Part shown: piece after piece, positions 63,501 through 64,000 of the stretch
How the letters are laid out: each line of letters starts with the position of its first letter
Position numbering within the stretch: the stretch's first letter is position 1
Notes under the pieces: model-generated
Told to the model about the DNA's origin: nothing
The model's input: the letters and a program-made list of their open reading frames with translations, nothing else
Databases searched by the model: none
Position numbers and translations under genes: made by a program
Assembly: GCA_035235625.1 (NCBI GenBank)
Contig: CP141140.1
Location: 682,001 to 746,000 of the forward strand
From: Saururus chinensis
Taxonomy: Eukaryota > Streptophyta > Magnoliopsida > Piperales > Saururaceae
Length of the DNA stretch: 64,000 nt
Direction: 5' to 3'

Positions 63501-63874
63501 CTGCGACTGCGAGCACATGGAAGCAAGAAAAAAGTGACAATAGTAATACTCTTGGGTTATTATACTCCACTAACTAGTGTTTGTTGCTGATCAAGAGAGG
63601 AAAAGATATAAACTAAGGGAAGAAAAGAAAATGCGCGCTCACAGAGGAAATCGATGACAAGGCGGCCGTCGCTCAAACGGCCAGTGGAACGACGGAAGAA
63701 GCGACGACCGTTGGGGAGGGGGATGAGGTAACCGAGGCCAGCAAGGAGGCCCCCAGTGTCGGAATTGGAGTCGCCAAAGTTGAAAATCACGGGTTTTGCT
63801 CCGCATATCGACTCAACTGGAGCCATCCGCCCGCCCAGTAAGCAAAACAGGAGAAGGGCGACCACTGCCGGCAT
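60588..63874 (-). CDS. GDSL esterase/lipase (SGNH hydrolase), ENOD8/alpha-fucosidase-like group
   Basis: Five exons on the minus strand: 63874-63643, 62849-62667, 61906-61746, 61227-60963 and 60820-60588 (stop). All have GT-AG borders and give 357 residues, normal for plant GDSL proteins. The start ATG gives a hydrophobic signal peptide (MPAVVALLLFCLLGG), indicating secretion. The SGNH blocks are intact: GDSNSDTGG with nucleophile Ser36, GANFAIVGSAT (block II), GQND with Asn161, and WDGVHYTE with Asp323 and His326. The tail MACCGYGGPPYNYN is typical of the ENOD8 / early-nodulin-like subgroup. The enzymes hydrolyse acyl esters; the substrate cannot be told from sequence. Intron 3 contains a partial copy of the exon 4 start. 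An upstream in-frame TTG at 63919 is not a start. Confidence 0.94.
61165..61484 (-). repeat. Tandem duplication covering the exon 4 / intron 3 border of the GDSL gene
   Basis: Unit 1 (about 61165-61337) spans the first part of exon 4 and adjoining intron. Unit 2 (about 61338-61484) repeats it (CCCTGTTTTGTGTATCCAG, AGTACATTTCCCACAGAAAG, CACAGATTGCATTTCACGTT) but lacks about 38 bp. The missing part corresponds to the exon 4 acceptor and the codons for TIYGQGGKYF. The extra exon piece (reading WIHKTGSLGC) is therefore left without the original splice site. Confidence 0.88.
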
Positions 63875-64000
63875 ACCTTCCGGGATAGGAGGAATTCGAG
63901 TTACAAAGAGCAATTCCAAGGCCCCGGACGGTGACAGGCTCGCAGGTGGACGTCTGTGCCATGCATTTCGACATATTTGGGGACATCCACAAGTAACTTG
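63875..64000 (-). other. 5' flank or leader of the GDSL gene
   Basis: The 126 bp upstream of the start codon are moderately GC-rich and open in frame from TTG 63919, consistent with a transcribed leader. The promoter lies outside the window. Confidence 0.4.

Noticed and set aside
1-64000. tRNA, rRNA or microRNA genes
   Set aside because: None recognised by eye; short RNA genes could be missed without a covariance search, for example tRNAscan-SE or Infernal.

Overview
This is nuclear DNA of a flowering plant. It carries five protein-coding genes or gene parts (one cut by the window edge), and most of the rest is retrotransposon DNA and small transposon debris. Introns, plant-specific protein families (polygalacturonase, DRM-type UBA repeats, ENOD8-type GDSL hydrolase), Stowaway-type MITEs and Ty3/Ty1 elements all say plant. 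CCT4 falls from strongly C-ending codons at its 5' end to mixed codons at its 3' end. Such a 5'-to-3' GC gradient is typical of many monocots, but the species cannot be fixed from the sequence.

Layout. 1-241: last exon of a polygalacturonase (+), cut by the window edge. 5039-8180: four-exon pyroglutamyl-peptidase I (-), with three MITEs in its first intron. 9815-22331: a nest of four solo LTRs. Solo LTR A (-) was hit by solo LTRs C1 (+) and B (+), and B was hit by solo LTR D (+). 23366-24964: intact intronless CCT4 (TCP-1 delta). 25401-26521: recent 567-bp tandem duplication carrying MITEs. 29986-37347: a gag-only LTR retrotransposon (TR-GAG type, -) with two 889-bp LTRs, split by solo LTR C2 (-). 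37454-39456: solo LTR E (+). 40250-41850: degraded Ty3 pol (-). 43245-45432: six-exon gene (-) for a short protein made of two DRM-type UBA domains with no methyltransferase domain. 46866-47080: Micron-like MITE in a TA microsatellite. 47320-48660: local duplications and an A/B-family LTR fragment. About 48.85-56.4 kb: C-like LTR F (+) split by solo LTR G (-). 56650-60025: decayed Ty1/copia element (-). 60588-63874: five-exon GDSL esterase/lipase (-) with a partial exon duplication in intron 3.

The genes have unrelated cellular jobs: chaperonin subunit, peptide N-terminal processing, secreted hydrolase, pectin degradation, and UBA fragment. They do not form a pathway or cluster. The most unusual content is (i) the nest of very long solo LTRs (2.0-4.8 kb), five with exact 5-bp target duplications or a one-base mismatch in them, which share short sequence boxes across otherwise different families; (ii) the gag-only element with an in-frame stop and a zinc knuckle that has lost most of its ligands; and (iii) the catalytic-domain-less DRM-like gene. 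All alignments were made by eye; percent identities were not computed.
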